From the NCBI RefSeq assembly GCF_900963305.1, contig NW_021780168.1, positions 312,501-376,500 on the forward strand: a stretch of DNA of 64,000 bases, given 5' to 3'. The notes beneath the pieces were generated by a model. That model searched no databases, was not told the DNA's origin, and worked only from the letters and a program-made list of their open reading frames with translations. Position numbers and translations under genes: made by a program. This DNA is from Echeneis naucrates (lineage: Eukaryota > Chordata > Actinopteri > Carangiformes > Echeneidae). Positions 19,644 through 30,340 of the stretch are shown here, piece after piece; the first letter of the stretch is position 1; each line of letters starts with the position of its first letter.

Positions 19644-20007
19644 TTATTTACACACAGCGCATTCATGTGACAGTTTATTTTATGCTAAAGAAAATCCTTT
19701 GTTATTTGTCACAGTGGACTTGGCTCATCATATTTTGCTGACTAACTGGTATTGGAATTGCAAGCTCCTTATTTTGGCCTTCTCTTGTTGCCGTCTCTCC
19801 AAAGAGCTAAAGTCATGCATAGAAAATTAATCTTAATGACCTGACAACAACTCTGAAAGCAGATACAACACATCCAGATAACCTTTGAATTAAACTTCAA
19901 CAGGTTTGATTGATATATGGACCTGAAGTCAGACGTTTAGGATTACTCTACCTAGAATAGCAGGCTGCAACATGGACAGCTGAACACAGAAGACGAGAGA
20001 TGTGAAC

Positions 20008-20064
20008 CCACACACAGGATACAGTAGATTAGCAGTCCATCACCTTAAACACTCTGCCACCTCA
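20008..20064 (-). pseudogene. tRNA-Ser(GCT), decayed
   Basis: D-arm, anticodon loop CTGCTAA and a T-arm trace are visible; both acceptor strands are lost. Confidence 0.55.
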
Positions 20065-20351
20065 GCATGCAGCGACCTCGACTGTGTGTGAATAGACGGA
20101 TAGTTAACTGCTCACATTAATGTATCTATCAGCAATGAAGGAGAGAGTCGTCGGCCACCTCGTCATGTTTGTTGTCAATTTGTTGTCTGAATGTTAGACT
20201 GAGCAGCGGTTCTGCTTTGAGTGGCCTTTTGTTTTGATGAACGTCCACCACTGATCTACATCCTCTTTGGGCCTTTACCTAACCACAGAGGTCGGTGAGC
20301 ATCTATTTTGGGTGTTATTCTTAATCACTATCACACTGAATCAGATGTCAG

Positions 20352-20411
20352 AGGTTCCACTGAGATTTGAACTCAGATGACTGGATTCAAAGTCCACACT
20401 GCTAACCATAA
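20352..20411 (-). pseudogene. tRNA-Gln(TTG) 3' part
   Basis: Reads TATGGTTAGCAGTGTGGAC, anticodon TTG, T-arm and 3' acceptor GTGGAACCT. The 5' acceptor and first half of the D-arm are replaced. Confidence 0.7.
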
Positions 20412-20483
20412 GATCAAAGAACACAGATGGGAAATGACCCACTTCCATTACCAGATCCTCTGTATATACATGTACATCAGAGT

Positions 20484-20557
20484 GGTGCTGTGGCTTAGCT
20501 GGTCAAAGCGCCTGTCTTGTAAACAGGAGATCCTGGGTTCAAATCCCAGCAGTGCCT
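20484..20557 (+). tRNA. tRNA-Thr(TGT)
   Basis: 74-nt gene with consensus A-box (TGGCTTAGCTGG), anticodon CCTGT/ACAGG with loop CTTGTAA, T-arm CTGGGTTCAAATCCCAG and a wobble-tolerant acceptor (GGTGCTG/CAGTGCC). Its 5' flank (CATGTACATCAGAG) is shared with the AGT and CGT copies at 50818 and 61118. Confidence 0.92.
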
Positions 20558-20749
20558 TGCGCGTAATGTTAGATGTTATAGATATAACAGACATTGACAT
20601 GTAGAAATGTTGCTACGCCATCCTTGGAAAATGGAAACAACCTGTACTTGTCCACGCTACATGTGTGAAGAAATGCAAATTTTGAGCCTCTGTGCCATCT
20701 AATCAGGCAGTCTTTGTGTGTGGACTCACTTTGATGGGCAAATATGTAC

Positions 20750-20831
20750 CGACGAGGATGGGATTCAAATCCACGCGTGCAGAGCACAATGGATTAGCAG
20801 TCCATCGCCTTAACCACTCGGCCACCTCGTC
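20750..20831 (-). tRNA. tRNA-Ser(GCT)
   Basis: 82-nt twin of the gene at 2163 with the same flanks. The only structural blemish is an A-C mismatch in the T-stem (GTGGA against CCCAT). Acceptor, D-arm, GCT anticodon and variable arm are intact. Confidence 0.83.
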
Positions 20832-21016
20832 CTGTTAATGTTTACCTGAACATGTGGTCTGAAGACGGTCTGGTCTTTAGCCTGAGCAGTGTTTCTGCTT
20901 TGAGTGGCCTTTTTTTTTTTGATGAACGTCTACCACTGATCTACATCTTCTTTGGACCTTAACCTAACCACAGAGGCTCTGAGCTGCTGCAGCAGATGAA
21001 AACAGAAACCATCTGA

Positions 21017-21084
21017 TTCAAACCTGCGCAGGGAAACCCCAATGGATTTCTAATCCATCGCCTTAACCACTCGGCCACAACAAC
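21017..21084 (-). pseudogene. tRNA-Ser(AGA-type), 3' end lost
   Basis: GTTGTTGTGGCCGAGTGG through the variable arm and T-stem start is preserved, anticodon loop TTAGAAA; the 3' acceptor strand is replaced (ATCAGATGG). Paralogue of the relic at 2371. Confidence 0.75.
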
Positions 21085-21354
21085 CATGCACAGCAATGCT
21101 CCTGTGACTCAGCATTTTGCAGTCTGGATAGTTTTCTACTCAAAGGACAGGGCACCTTCTTGTTGTGAGGAAGCACAGCTTTCAACCTTTGTGGAAGTGG
21201 CACACAATTGTGAGGAGCACAAGCGTTGACTGACAGACGTGGTTTTAGAGAAAAACAGACTTTGTCTGTTGTTTCTGCATCGTTGTTCAGTCAGACCAAC
21301 AGCAGGCTGCCATCCACAGTTCATCACTTTTATTTTCTCAGCATGTCTCAACAT

Positions 21355-21409
21355 GTCTCTGTGGTGCAATCGGTCAGCGTGTTCGGCTGTTCAAGCCCAC
21401 CCAGGGATG
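21355..21409 (+). pseudogene. tRNA-Asn, internal deletion
   Basis: GTCTCTGTGGTGCAATCGG to GGCTGTT, then directly AAGCCCACCCAGGGATG: about 19 nt between anticodon and T-loop are lost. Confidence 0.8.
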
Positions 21410-21654
21410 TTCTTTGTTTAAACCCCTTTGCGGATAAGATCTCTGCCTGTCTTGTGGAAGACTGGGATTTCAATTCCTGAATGTTAGAAACTCAGTGCTG
21501 CTTGCAGTATAAAACACAGCTGCTCTACATGAACAGTGATACAACAGTGGTCACCTCCTGTCTGTAGGCAGACTCATCACCGTTTCAAAGCTTTTTCGAG
21601 AGAGTTCAAAATAATTAAATTTTTCAATCATCTGTATTTTTCAGTAAAAACACT

Positions 21655-21715
21655 TTCCCTGACCGGGAATCGCGGTGGTGAGAGTGCCGAATCCTAGCCA
21701 CTAGACCACCAGGCA
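21655..21715 (-). pseudogene. tRNA-Glu(CTC), T-arm deletion
   Basis: TGCCTGGTGGTCTAGTGG, anticodon CTC, then jump from CCGCG to ATTCCCGGTCAGGGAA, losing about 11 nt. The inverted twin at 49466 has the same deletion. Confidence 0.8.
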
Positions 21716-21955
21716 GCGTGTAGACAAAATACCTTTGTCCCAAAACCTTACAGCAGTAGAGGTGAAAGAAAATCTGTCCTTTCACACAGTGAAGGTTCCA
21801 ATGTGAAACGTTAACCTGTAGACAACCTGTTTTGTCCACTCCACACGTTTGAGCAAGTGCAAACTCTAAGCCTCCATGTGATCTTATCACATCGTGGTCA
21901 TTGTGTATTGGAATGACTGGACTCACTTTGATGGGCAAATTTTTCAGCTTCTGTC

Positions 21956-22011
21956 GTCAGAATGGCTGAGCGTTCTAAGGTGCTGCGTTCAGGTCGCAGT
22001 CTCCCCTGGAG
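21956..22011 (+). pseudogene. tRNA-Leu(CAG) 5' part
   Basis: GTCAGAATGGCTGAGCG, anticodon loop TTCAGGT (CAG) and variable arm, ending at CCCCTGGAG with no T-arm. Confidence 0.75.
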
Positions 22012-22034
22012 ACTCCAGGACAAGTATCAAACCT

Positions 22035-22116
22035 GACGAGGAGGCCGAGTGATTAAGGCGATGGACGGCTAATCCGTTGTGCTCTGCATGCATGGGTTGG
22101 AATCCCATCCTTGTCG
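22035..22116 (+). tRNA. tRNA-Ser(GCT) variant with G33
   Basis: 82-nt Ser tRNA with paired acceptor (GACGAGG/CCTTGTC), good D-arm and long variable arm. The anticodon loop is CGGCTAA: GCT is kept but the near-universal U33 is G, and the T-loop reads TTGGAAT. The inverted twin at 49070 has the same G33. It may be transcribed but is doubtful in translation. Confidence 0.6.
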
Positions 22117-22264
22117 GTGGTTGCGTTAGTCTTTCCATGTTGCAACAACAACATACAGTACATACAAACGTAAATGTTACTGAGTGTTATTTTCCCATTA
22201 GTTTTTACTTCTTCTACGATACAGATACAGACGGTTTCAGAGAACAACTGCAGAGATGACCCTT

Positions 22265-22332
22265 TCAAACCCACGCCTCCAGAGGAGACTGCGACCTGAA
22301 CACAGTGCCTTGGACCGCTCGGCCATCCTGAC
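22265..22332 (-). pseudogene. tRNA-Leu(CAG), 3' acceptor lost
   Basis: GTCAGGATGGCCGAGCGG, anticodon loop TTCAGGT, variable arm and T-stem start, then GAAAGGG instead of the acceptor. Confidence 0.75.
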
Positions 22333-22469
22333 TGTTTTTGTCAACCAGTGGAGCCCCCTGCTGGTCATTGGATAGACTGCAGGTGGAAGTCTCAGTACTT
22401 TTTAACCTGCTCATAACCAGGCAGTGTTCTGCTGGGTAAGTTTGGGTCTAAAAAAAAGAAACTACTTAT

Positions 22470-22542
22470 CGCCCAACGTGGGGCTCGAACCCACGACCCT
22501 GAGATTAAGAGTCTCATGCTCTACCGACTGAGCTAGCCGGGC
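22470..22542 (-). tRNA. tRNA-Lys(CTT)
   Basis: 73-nt gene that matches my recall of the vertebrate Lys(CTT) sequence at every position: GCCCGGCTAGCTCAGTCGG, anticodon loop CTCTTAA, T-arm GTGGGTTCGAGCCCCAC. A TTTCTTTTTTTT terminator follows about 10 nt downstream. It reads AAG. The strongest Pol III gene in the window. Confidence 0.97.
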
Positions 22543-22784
22543 TGCTAAAGCTGCAAAAAATGATCCTAAAAATTCCCAAAAAGTACAGACTGTTTTTTTT
22601 ATCATTATGCTGCGTTTCAACTCCTTGACGCTTTGAGCTGCAGAAAGAACAAGAGCAGTTGCACCATACAAACATTTCAAAATAAAAGCCAATTTAGATT
22701 ATTTTATTTGTATCTTTAGTTCAGATGTAGCAAAGTGCAATATCTTCATATATTATATCTTCGATATAATATATAATATAATCT

Positions 22785-23438
22785 AATTCTTATTTGTGCT
22801 GCTACGGTTTTATCGATGTTAGACATTTTAATTTCTGGTGATGAAGTCACACAGCCCCCCATGTTCTCCGAATGGACCCAAAGTGCAGTTGTCACCAAAT
22901 TTATCAAACAGTAATGTCAGATGTCAGATGTCAGTAATGTAAGATGTTCAATCTTAAATAATTACATAGCCTATCGTAGCTCAACGCTTTTGATCCAGTG
23001 AGACATTTATAAGCAGTTAGTTCCATTAGGCCACCGGGACAGATATTTAATATCTCCAAGAAGCGAGAATAGGTTAGGAAGGATACCAAATGTTGTAGTG
23101 TATGATCAATGCTCAGAAAACGTTTGACTACATTTTAAATGCCATAAATGTCCTGCTGTCAATGGCTGGTTGGTCTAGGGGTATGATTCTCGCTTCGGGT
23201 GTGAAAGGTCTGACTGGAACTTTTCCTGTTGCAGCCTGCTATTCCTGCTAGAATTATCCTAAATATCTGCCTTTAAGGACATCGTGAACTAGCAGACAAT
23301 TGGTCACCTGCCAAGATAAAAATATATATAATCACGCTGTGCACGTGCAAATGAAGATCATTATATGCATCATAATCATGGACCAGTAAAGATGGTGACA
23401 GATAGAACATCATGTTATATCAGCACCACAAAAGTAGT
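22785..23438. repeat. Duplicated block, copy 2 (partner 112-758)
   Basis: Direct duplicate of the block at the window start, preceded by an AT-rich run (about 22735-22785). The embedded Pro relic is at 23164-23211. Confidence 0.9.
23164..23211 (+). pseudogene. tRNA-Pro(CGG) 5' relic
   Basis: Counterpart of 484-530 with small differences (GGCTGGT, GTGTGAAAGG); ends at the same base. Confidence 0.8.
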
Positions 23439-23702
23439 ACAAAGAAGTACCAAGATGTACAGAGGATCTGAAAATATTGCAAAGTAAGTGGCTGACCATC
23501 ATCTAACCCTCCTACCAAAGTTTGTCTCCTGTGAAAAGCAGTCAATCACCAATATCCCTTCTCCTCAGCACAGCATGAGCCACAAAACTACCATTGCTCT
23601 TGCTTCAGTTGCCAAGATACTGCAACTAACAACCAGACAGCAAACCTCACACAGCTCCATAGTGTAACGGTTAGCACCGCTATTGACTGAAAGGCAACAG
23701 AC

Positions 23703-23774
23703 GGGCTCATCCGGGATTTGAACCTGGGACCTCTCGCACCCTAAGCGAGAATCATACCCCTAGACCAACAAGCC
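23703..23774 (-). tRNA. tRNA-Pro(AGG)
   Basis: 72-nt Pro tRNA: A-box TGGTCTAGGGG, clean anticodon stem CTCGC/GCGAG with loop TTAGGGT (AGG), acceptor with two wobbles, one T-stem mismatch. It reads CCT/CCC via inosine. The only full-length Pro(AGG) here; a 3' half is at 41253. Confidence 0.8.
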
Positions 23775-24101
23775 ATGTGGACTGTGACAAAAAAGTGGGA
23801 GGAGTCTTTCATCCCTTTGATGTCATTAGAACCTTTGTGACATCACAGAATCAGCATCTCCTTTGATGGGGTTGGGGGTATTTTAATCACTTTACATCAC
23901 TATACATCAGAGTGGTGCTGCTACGCAGTGTTGCATCAGTGGCCACCATCACTTCAAGTAACCCAAATGGGAAAGATCCTTATTGACAGCATTGTTGCGC
24001 TTTGCTACATCTGAACTAAAGATACAAATAAAATAATCTAAATTGGCTTTTCTGATTTGGCTGATCTGAATAGGTTTAACGTCTTGCTTGGGAATCAACC
24101 T

Positions 24102-24329
24102 TCAAAACTGCCCCCATGTTCTGTAAGGGTAGATGTTGCACACGGCATCAAGATGATCTGCCAGTGAGACGGCCTGAAAAATAAAACACATGGTGATAAA
24201 GATTTCTTTGTGAGGTCAATAGCACAGCTTCTTAAGTCACAATCTGTGGAACATGCAAAAAAACTTCTACGTACCATCGCGACTGACTCTGACTCTTCTG
24301 AAGCACCAGCATCAGTGGAAGTTCCGCTG
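24102..24329 (-). other. Two exon-like segments, unrecognised
   Basis: On the minus strand about 24329-24275 encodes SGTSTDAGASEESESVAM between a CAACAG acceptor-like site and a GTACGT donor-like site. The next segment (24173-24102), after TTTTTCAG, encodes AVSLADHLDAVCNIYPY and more to a TGA stop. Family not recognised. It could be the 3' end of a stranded gene. The plus strand at about 24480-24590 also has a short open acidic stretch. Confidence 0.3.
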
Positions 24330-24981
24330 CTGTTGAAGCAGAGTTCAAAAACATGAAAAATGGGCTTTTCAAACATGAAAACCTACCCATTCGTGCCAAC
24401 TAATCTTTCCTTCATTGAGGGAAACATGAGGATTCGTTCTGCAAAACAAAAACGTTAAATGGATGATGTAGCTGATGCAACAACTGTCATAGGACCTGAC
24501 CCTGACTCCACTACTTCCCAGAATGCTCACCCTGGTGAGGAGGCTGATGAAGCTCCAAACAGTCCTCCAATGGATGACAATGCTGTTGAAAACTGAAGAG
24601 GCTTTGTAGTTCCAGCCAAAAGAAAGGAAGATGAGTTCTTATCTCTCTGCTTGTCAAGGGGCATCTGTTAAAAACGGAAACCAACAACAGCCTGTTAAAC
24701 TTTGCAAATCGAAAGTCTCTGTGCTCAACACTCGTGCGTTTGATGCTGTTGTTCTTTTTGTGACAGCTTTTCTTTTGAAAAGGTTGTTAGCAGCAACAAA
24801 TGTGACAACCAATTCCTCAAGCTGGTGAAAACAATAACTACACAGGGTGTGACCAAACAGGTGTATTCACAGAGGGCAGAACTGCTGAAGGAAACCTGTC
24901 CACCTGACCGCTGCTGCTCTCCAAATTGATGCACAATGCCAGGCTGCCATCCACAGTTCATCACTTTTATTTTCTCAACAT

Positions 24982-25054
24982 GTCTCTGTGGTGCAATGTA
25001 TAATGTGTTTGGCTGTTATCTGAAAGGATGGTGGTTCAAGCCCACCCAGGGATG
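24982..25054 (+). pseudogene. tRNA-Asn(GTT), D-arm decayed
   Basis: GTCTCTGTGGTGCAATGTATAA: the D-arm is broken. The anticodon loop CTGTTAT keeps GTT and the 3' end CACCCAGGGATG is nearly intact. Flanks match the copy at 21355. Confidence 0.65.
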
Positions 25055-25253
25055 TTCTTTGTTTAAACTCCTTTGTGGACAGGATCTCTGCCTGTCTTGT
25101 GGAAGGCTGGGATTTCAATTCCTGAATGTTAGAAACTCAGTGCTGCTTGTAGTATAAAACACAGCTGCTCTACATGAAAAGTGATACAACAGTGGTCACC
25201 TCCTGTCTATAAGCACATCACTGTGCTGGATGAGGCCAAAGAACAGAAAGACC

Positions 25254-25341
25254 TCCTTCGAGCTAGATTTGAACCAGCGACCTAAGGATTTCAGCTGTAA
25301 GCCCCTACAGTCCTCCACTCTACCAACTGAGCTATCGAAGG
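25254..25341 (-). tRNA. tRNA-Tyr(GTA) with intron
   Basis: 88-nt gene: acceptor CCTTCGA/TCGAAGG, A-box TAGCTCAGTTGG, anticodon GTA, 15-nt intron one base after the anticodon, T-arm GCTGGTTCAAATCTAGC (one wobble). Removing the intron leaves 73 nt. It reads TAC/TAT. Only short T-runs follow. Confidence 0.9.
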
Positions 25342-26020
25342 GAGACGTTAGTGCGTTTGTCTTCTTGTCTTCTTTGACTAATATTTACAGATTTGACATT
25401 ACTTCACAAATCCAGCCACGTCTGAGTTAGCACAACTAGTTTCATTATAAATTCTGATGGCCACCAAAACAAAAATCACAGATTCAAATTAAATCAGATT
25501 CATTCATATATATTGCCAAATCTTAACAAAGTTGAATCACACTGAGTAACAAAAGGTGGTTGTCTCGTTGGAGGGGATCATCGGCATAGGAGTGAAAATT
25601 AGTTCCACAACTGAATCATTTGGGCAAAAGTTGAACAATATGGAGACTTTACTTGGGACGGTTGTCTTTGGAAGCTTGTTCACTTTGTGAAGCTTTTAAA
25701 TGCAGTTGATTTTTCTGAGGACAAAGAAAAAGACCGATTCACTTGTAGGGCTGCTGGTAAAACAGGGACAATCTGAGATTCCTCGGACATCCTGACTGCA
25801 CAAAAGAGAGACATTTCAGGATTCCTGATCCAACAAACATTTGGCTCCTGGCCCAGTTTGGTTCTTTCTTCTATCAGCAGAACTCAAAGTTATCTGGCAT
25901 GGCCATGATTGTCTTTGGAACTTCATTAACAGTGTGCACACATCACAGATTTTTTTTTTTGCTACACTCTGGTGCAAAGTTTATTCAGTTCATTCCAGGA
26001 GTAATCCACAGACGGCCAGA

Positions 26021-26133
26021 TGCTCCAGCTGAGGCTTGAACTCACAAACTCAGCATCTCTCTGCAGGTTCCTGTCCACCATCCTTTCAGTTAGCAGCCAA
26101 ACACACTGGCTCGTTGCCCCACAGAGACTTAAT
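26021..26133 (-). pseudogene. Asn 5' half fused to Ile(TAT) 3' half
   Basis: On the minus strand, 26133-26078 is the 5' and anticodon part of Asn (GTCTCTGTGGGGCAACG, loop CTGCTAA, changed from GTT). It runs directly into the intron and T-arm of Ile(TAT), ending CAGCTGGAGCA at 26021. Two tRNA genes were joined at the anticodon/intron region. Confidence 0.75.
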
Positions 26134-26471
26134 GACCAGCAGCTGTAGTTACACTATTTAAACCTCAGCTAGTTTCATGTTGGTTCAAACTGATGTTAAG
26201 ATATTTGACTCTAGCAGTCATTGTTGGTCGATGTATGCTGGATAAGAGAAAGTAGATTAAACACAGCACGTCTCTCAGTGGGCTCCAAAAGACCACTGAG
26301 CCATCCTGACGTGTGTCCAGCTGCCAGTCTCTGATGAGGAACTGCAAAAAATCCTCCAAAAAAATGACAAAAAACACAGACTGTTATGTGTATTTCCTTC
26401 TTCAAATCTTTATTTTGGTCATTTAATATGTTTTGCTGCGTTTCAACTCCTACAGTTATGTGCTTCTGAGA

Positions 26472-26543
26472 GACTCTGTGGCGCAATGGTAGCGTGTCTG
26501 ACTCCAGATCAGAAGGTTGCGTGTTCAACTCACGTCAGGGTCA
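26472..26543 (+). tRNA. tRNA-Trp(CCA)
   Basis: 72-nt gene: acceptor GACTCTG/CAGGGTC (one wobble), A-box TGGCGCAATGG, anticodon loop CTCCAGA (CCA), perfect T-stem GCGTG/CACGT around TTCAACT. A TTTT lies about 14 nt downstream. The only intact Trp gene here. Confidence 0.93.
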
Positions 26544-26960
26544 GATCATCTGTTTGCACTTTTGGTAAACGCTCACATACTCTGTGGTGCAACAGGACGT
26601 GTTTTTCTGATGATCCATTTAATTTCTTCACATCACATTTCACGTCACTATTTCCCATTATTTTAGATGGACACACATCACCATTTGATTTTATTTCAGT
26701 TTATTTTGAACAATATAAAAAAAAAAAAAAAAAACAACCCAAAAGTCAGCAAGTTTTATCAATGATATGGAGGGTGGAGGGTTAAGAAAGTAGTTAGAAA
26801 GTCACAAATGTTACCTTAAAGGGCGTATTGCAGGTTAAGGACCACATTGAATCAATGTTTAAAAAAATAATATTGGAAATGTTTTGCTGGAAAGTGAAGG
26901 AGGTAAAATGTCCACAGCAGAAGGGGGGCAGATCATTGGACACGTCATATGAAGGTCCGG

Positions 26961-26998
26961 GACCCAAAGCGAGAATCATACCCCTAGACCAACTAGCC
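26961..26998 (-). pseudogene. tRNA-Pro(TGG) 5' relic
   Basis: GGCTAGTTGGTCTAGGGG to loop TTTGGGT, then breaks off. Confidence 0.65.
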
Positions 26999-27130
26999 CT
27001 TGATAAGGCTTTTTAAATTATTGAAAAAATTTTACTTTTCATTCTGATCTTTATTCAAGCATTCTTTATTGACAAGAAAGATCCAACATTAAGAACAGAA
27101 CAGCTACACACAAACAAAATAATGATGAAC

Positions 27131-27190
27131 AGCCCTTCAAGAAGGGGGACCAGAGGGTGTGTGCCAACTACAGGGTCATCATGAACCTCT
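27131..27190 (+). mobile_element. LINE reverse-transcriptase scrap
   Basis: Plus strand encodes FKKGDQRVCANYRVIMNL, the K-G-D-x-x-x-x-x-N-Y-R motif of non-LTR reverse transcriptases. About 60 bp only. Confidence 0.6.
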
Positions 27191-27284
27191 GTTTTGGGTG
27201 GTGGTTGGATGTTATTGGTTTTTCTTAATCAATATCAAACTAAATAATGGCAATAAAGGTTAAATAAATAAAGGTTGCAGACCC

Positions 27285-27350
27285 CTGATCGAGGGGTATG
27301 ATTCTGACTTTGCGTGCAAGAGGTTCTGTGTGTAAATCCCAGAGGAGCCC
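27285..27350 (+). pseudogene. tRNA-Pro, heavily decayed
   Basis: D-arm, loop (CTTTGCGT) and 3' GAGGAGCCC recognisable; the 5' acceptor is absent and the stems broken. Confidence 0.5.
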
Positions 27351-27568
27351 CTCATATGATGTGTCCGCTGTCTGCAGTTCCACTATTCAAGTGTCAGTAA
27401 GTTAGACAACATGAATTCAGGAAGGCTTCTCTGACTTCAACAGGTTCTGTTCAATGTGCTCTAACTGCTTATAAATGTCTCACTGGATCAAAAGCTTTGA
27501 GCTACGATAGGCTATGTAATTATTTAAGTTTGATTTGTAAAAATAAGCCAATACAACACTTTCACACA

Positions 27569-27642
27569 GGCCGGTTAGCTCAGCGGGTTAGAGCGTGTTG
27601 CTAATAATGCCAAGGTCATGGGTTCAATCCCCATACTGGCCA
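27569..27642 (+). tRNA. tRNA-Ile(AAT)
   Basis: 74-nt gene: perfect acceptor GGCCGGT/ACTGGCC, A-box TAGCTCAGCGGG, anticodon loop CTAATAA (AAT), perfect T-stem ATGGG/CCCAT. The anticodon stem is weak (TGTTG against TGCCA: one mismatch, two wobbles). It reads ATT/ATC. Confidence 0.72.
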
Positions 27643-27859
27643 CATGCAGCCTCTCAGAAGCTGATGTTGTTCTCTCCATATGCAGCCTGAAGTCTTTTTC
27701 CAACCAGTGGAACTGCCCCCTGATGGTCATTAGAAGTGCAGCTTAACTTATCAGATACAACAATAACAGAAAGTTACAATGATCAGAGCAAAGAATGCAT
27801 ATTGATAATTTCCTTTGTAACAGTTTAGTGATTAGTTTCCAGCTGGACCACCAGGGGTG

Positions 27860-28420
27860 CACCATCCAGGGGATGTAGTGGATGTGTTAGAAAACGAAAT
27901 CATGTATTATATCATTACAGATGTGACACAGGAAATGATCATCACAATGTTTAAATCGAAAAATTGTCTGCTCTGACAAATGTACTTTTCTGTCTTAAAA
28001 AGCAATTTTCCGGCAATAACTTAGTGGAAGTGTGACGTAGTCACCAGATTTTTCTCTGTTCTGAGGAGTATTGCTTGCTGAATGTGGTGACGTCATTTGG
28101 AGTGTTTTCATTGATCCGATTCTGAGTGTTACATTTGTCCCGTGTTACTTTAGTAACACTGCCATGTTTGAGTCGAAATAAATTCAGTGACTCTTTAAAA
28201 TGATCGCGGTACTGATGCTAATCCCGTTAGCCGGTCTATGGCGTTTTCTAATGCATGTTAGCATTAAACGGACATAACGGACTTTATGTTAAGATAAAAT
28301 GATGGCAGTAATGCTGGATTAAAATAACTTTGAATGCCATTTTAAATATCTGGATGTCATTTGTGCTTTTATTCTGTGGATAACAAAGATATTCTTTCAT
28401 TTTATTATTCTCTCTTTCGG
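27860..28420. other. Intergenic, start of the U2-linked duplication
   Basis: No gene found. From about 28130 the sequence is homologous to 42900 onward (for example TGATCGCGGT and CCCGTTAGCCGGTCTATGG), the flank of the U2 gene. Confidence 0.55.
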
Positions 28421-29100
28421 TCGAAAAAAGCCGAGTCCAGTCGAGGAGAGCCGAATCTTCAGAGAATCCGTGCAGACAGGGGGGTTATTTTGATGGACAC
28501 ACCATGAGGCCAATCACATGAGAGGACAAACTGATGTTTTCACAATAATATTCAGCTGCTAAATTGACATAGATATGAAGTTTTACAGGTGACCCAGAAG
28601 AGACGTTTTCTTTGCTCTACAACGTAACTTTGTGAAAATAACATGTCTGTGGTTGTTTTCTGATCCCTCCTTCGTTTCTTCATGTCTTCTGTTTGTGTCT
28701 CTCTCTCGGAGTGATGTTGTGATCTGTTCTTATCAGTTTAATATCTGATACGTCCCCTACCCGGGGACCATATATTAAATAGATTTTTGGAACAGGGAGA
28801 TGGAATAAGGGCTTGCTCCGTCCACTCCACGCATCGACCTGGTATTGCAGTATCTCCAGGAACGGTGCACTCCCTCTGTGTGTTCAATACAAGTCCTGTT
28901 CAGCTCAACATCACCTTAAACACATGATGTTGTCTTCATGTGTGTAACGCTGAGTGTACAGAGTGTTCATGTTGAGTTTATGGTTTTACAATCAGTGATG
29001 CGTTCATGTAGAAACATCAGTTTAATGTTGCTGATTTCATCAGGTTATATTCTGCTGACCAGACTGAATCAATAAAGTTTTGTTTCAACACGTCATCGTT
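28130..29100 (+). repeat. U2-bearing duplicated block, truncated copy
   Basis: Matches about 42900-44440 in order and orientation. Relative to that copy it lacks a piece in the 5' part and, between 28720 and 28721, about 116 bp containing the U2 promoter-proximal region and U2 5' end. Confidence 0.85.
28722..28874 (+). pseudogene. RNU2: U2 snRNA, 5'-truncated copy
   Basis: 153 nt identical except for one base to positions 38-190 of the U2 gene at 44009. It keeps the Sm site (ATTTTTGG) and 3' stem-loops but lacks the branch-point recognition sequence (GTAGTA), the first 37 nt and the adjacent promoter, so it cannot make working U2. Confidence 0.93.
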
Positions 29101-29660
29101 TAAATGTTGGTTGTATTTTGTATTTTATTATCACAACATTCATAAGAACCAACAACAACCCAAATCAAATGTTTTTATTATTTTTGTTTTTATATATTTT
29201 ATTGTATTTTACGTTGCATATGTTTACTTGTGTTGGTCTGTAGCAGCAGGGTGGGAGTGGGGGGTTAGAAATTACGGGGAAAAAGAAAAGACAGAGGGAC
29301 GCTTGTTACTGTAAATGACTGTGATGAGTGCTGATTCTCTCAAATAAAAATATGTTTAAAACAAACAAACAAACCAAATCAATTAAACGGCTTTGCTTTG
29401 TCGTGACACCGTGTTTCCCACACAGGTTCAAACACAAGCTCCTCCTTTGTTCTTCTGCTGAGTGAGACAGAGCTCTGATGTCACTCCTTAGTAAGGAAAA
29501 TCGCTATTGGCTGTCCTAAAAGTCAATAGAATTCAGTTCATATTATTTGATAATTGTTTATTCATTATTCTTTTTTTAAAATGGCTTATGGTCTACAGAC
29601 GTCTCCCATGACACTGGAGCCTCAAGCCAGCACCTTTGACCCACATCAAATCATGGACCT
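29100..29660. other. Intergenic, no gene seen
   Basis: AT-rich spacer past the U2 duplicate with a short A/C repeat near 29360. At 29570-29640 it has a flank block also found inverted near 50400-50480. Confidence 0.5.
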
Positions 29661-29663
29661 GTT

Positions 29664-29704
29664 GTTCCATCAGGTAATGGTTAGCACTCTGGACTTTGAA
29701 TCCA
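29664..29704 (+). pseudogene. tRNA-Gln(TTG) 5' relic
   Basis: GTTCCATCAGGTAATGG and the anticodon arm with TTTGAATCC; no T-arm or 3' end. Confidence 0.65.
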
Positions 29705-30186
29705 ATCTAGACTATGTAGTCTGTAGTTAATAATGAGAATTTACTGGTTGGGTCTAGAACCTGAGATGGATGGATGTTCAGTAAACATCAGAGGGTCATT
29801 CTGTGGAATTCATGTGCAGCTGTATCATTTAATGTCCTCCTGATGTGTTACCAGTTACCAGTAAAAGAGATTTACAAAATTCACCTGCTGAAAAAAATCC
29901 CCAAAACTGTCAAAGAAATGCAACACTTGGACCGTCAGATTTAGGAGGGCAGATCTAGAAATTGAAATACTGCAGGTGGGTGCAGGTCACAGGTGAATTA
30001 TGTCAACTATTGGAACTGTAACAGATTGGTTTCAGACATTTATGTGACACACAGTCAGGCCATGTCCTCTGTGTGTCTGCAGTTTTACAGACGCAAAACA
30101 AAACATGATAATGCTGCCTGTCCTGCTGATATCAAAGCTATGATTAACTTTTCTGTTTCCTCACCAGAGACTGGCAGCTGGACACA

Positions 30187-30230
30187 CGTGTCAGGATGGC
30201 TCAGTGGTCTGAGGTGCCAGACTCAAGATC
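30187..30230 (+). pseudogene. tRNA-Leu(CAA) 5' relic
   Basis: GTCAGGATGGCTCAGTGG to GACTCAAG with the shared CTGGACACACGT upstream flank; truncated at the intron. Confidence 0.7.
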
Positions 30231-30340
30231 TTTCCTGCATAAATGGGCCTTGAACATGAAAGACTCATGGTTTCATAGATCAGTGTCACCTATCACTGCT
30301 GTGGAGTCTGTAATGTGAACCACTAAAGGGAAGAAGCTGC

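Larger units (their letters stand above)
21640..22332. repeat. Segment inverted at about 48880-49560
   Basis: A segment of about 0.7 kb holding Glu, Leu and Ser tRNA copies occurs in reverse complement at 48.9-49.5 kb with the same deleted Glu gene and the same unusual Ser gene. Scattered substitutions separate them. Confidence 0.85.
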
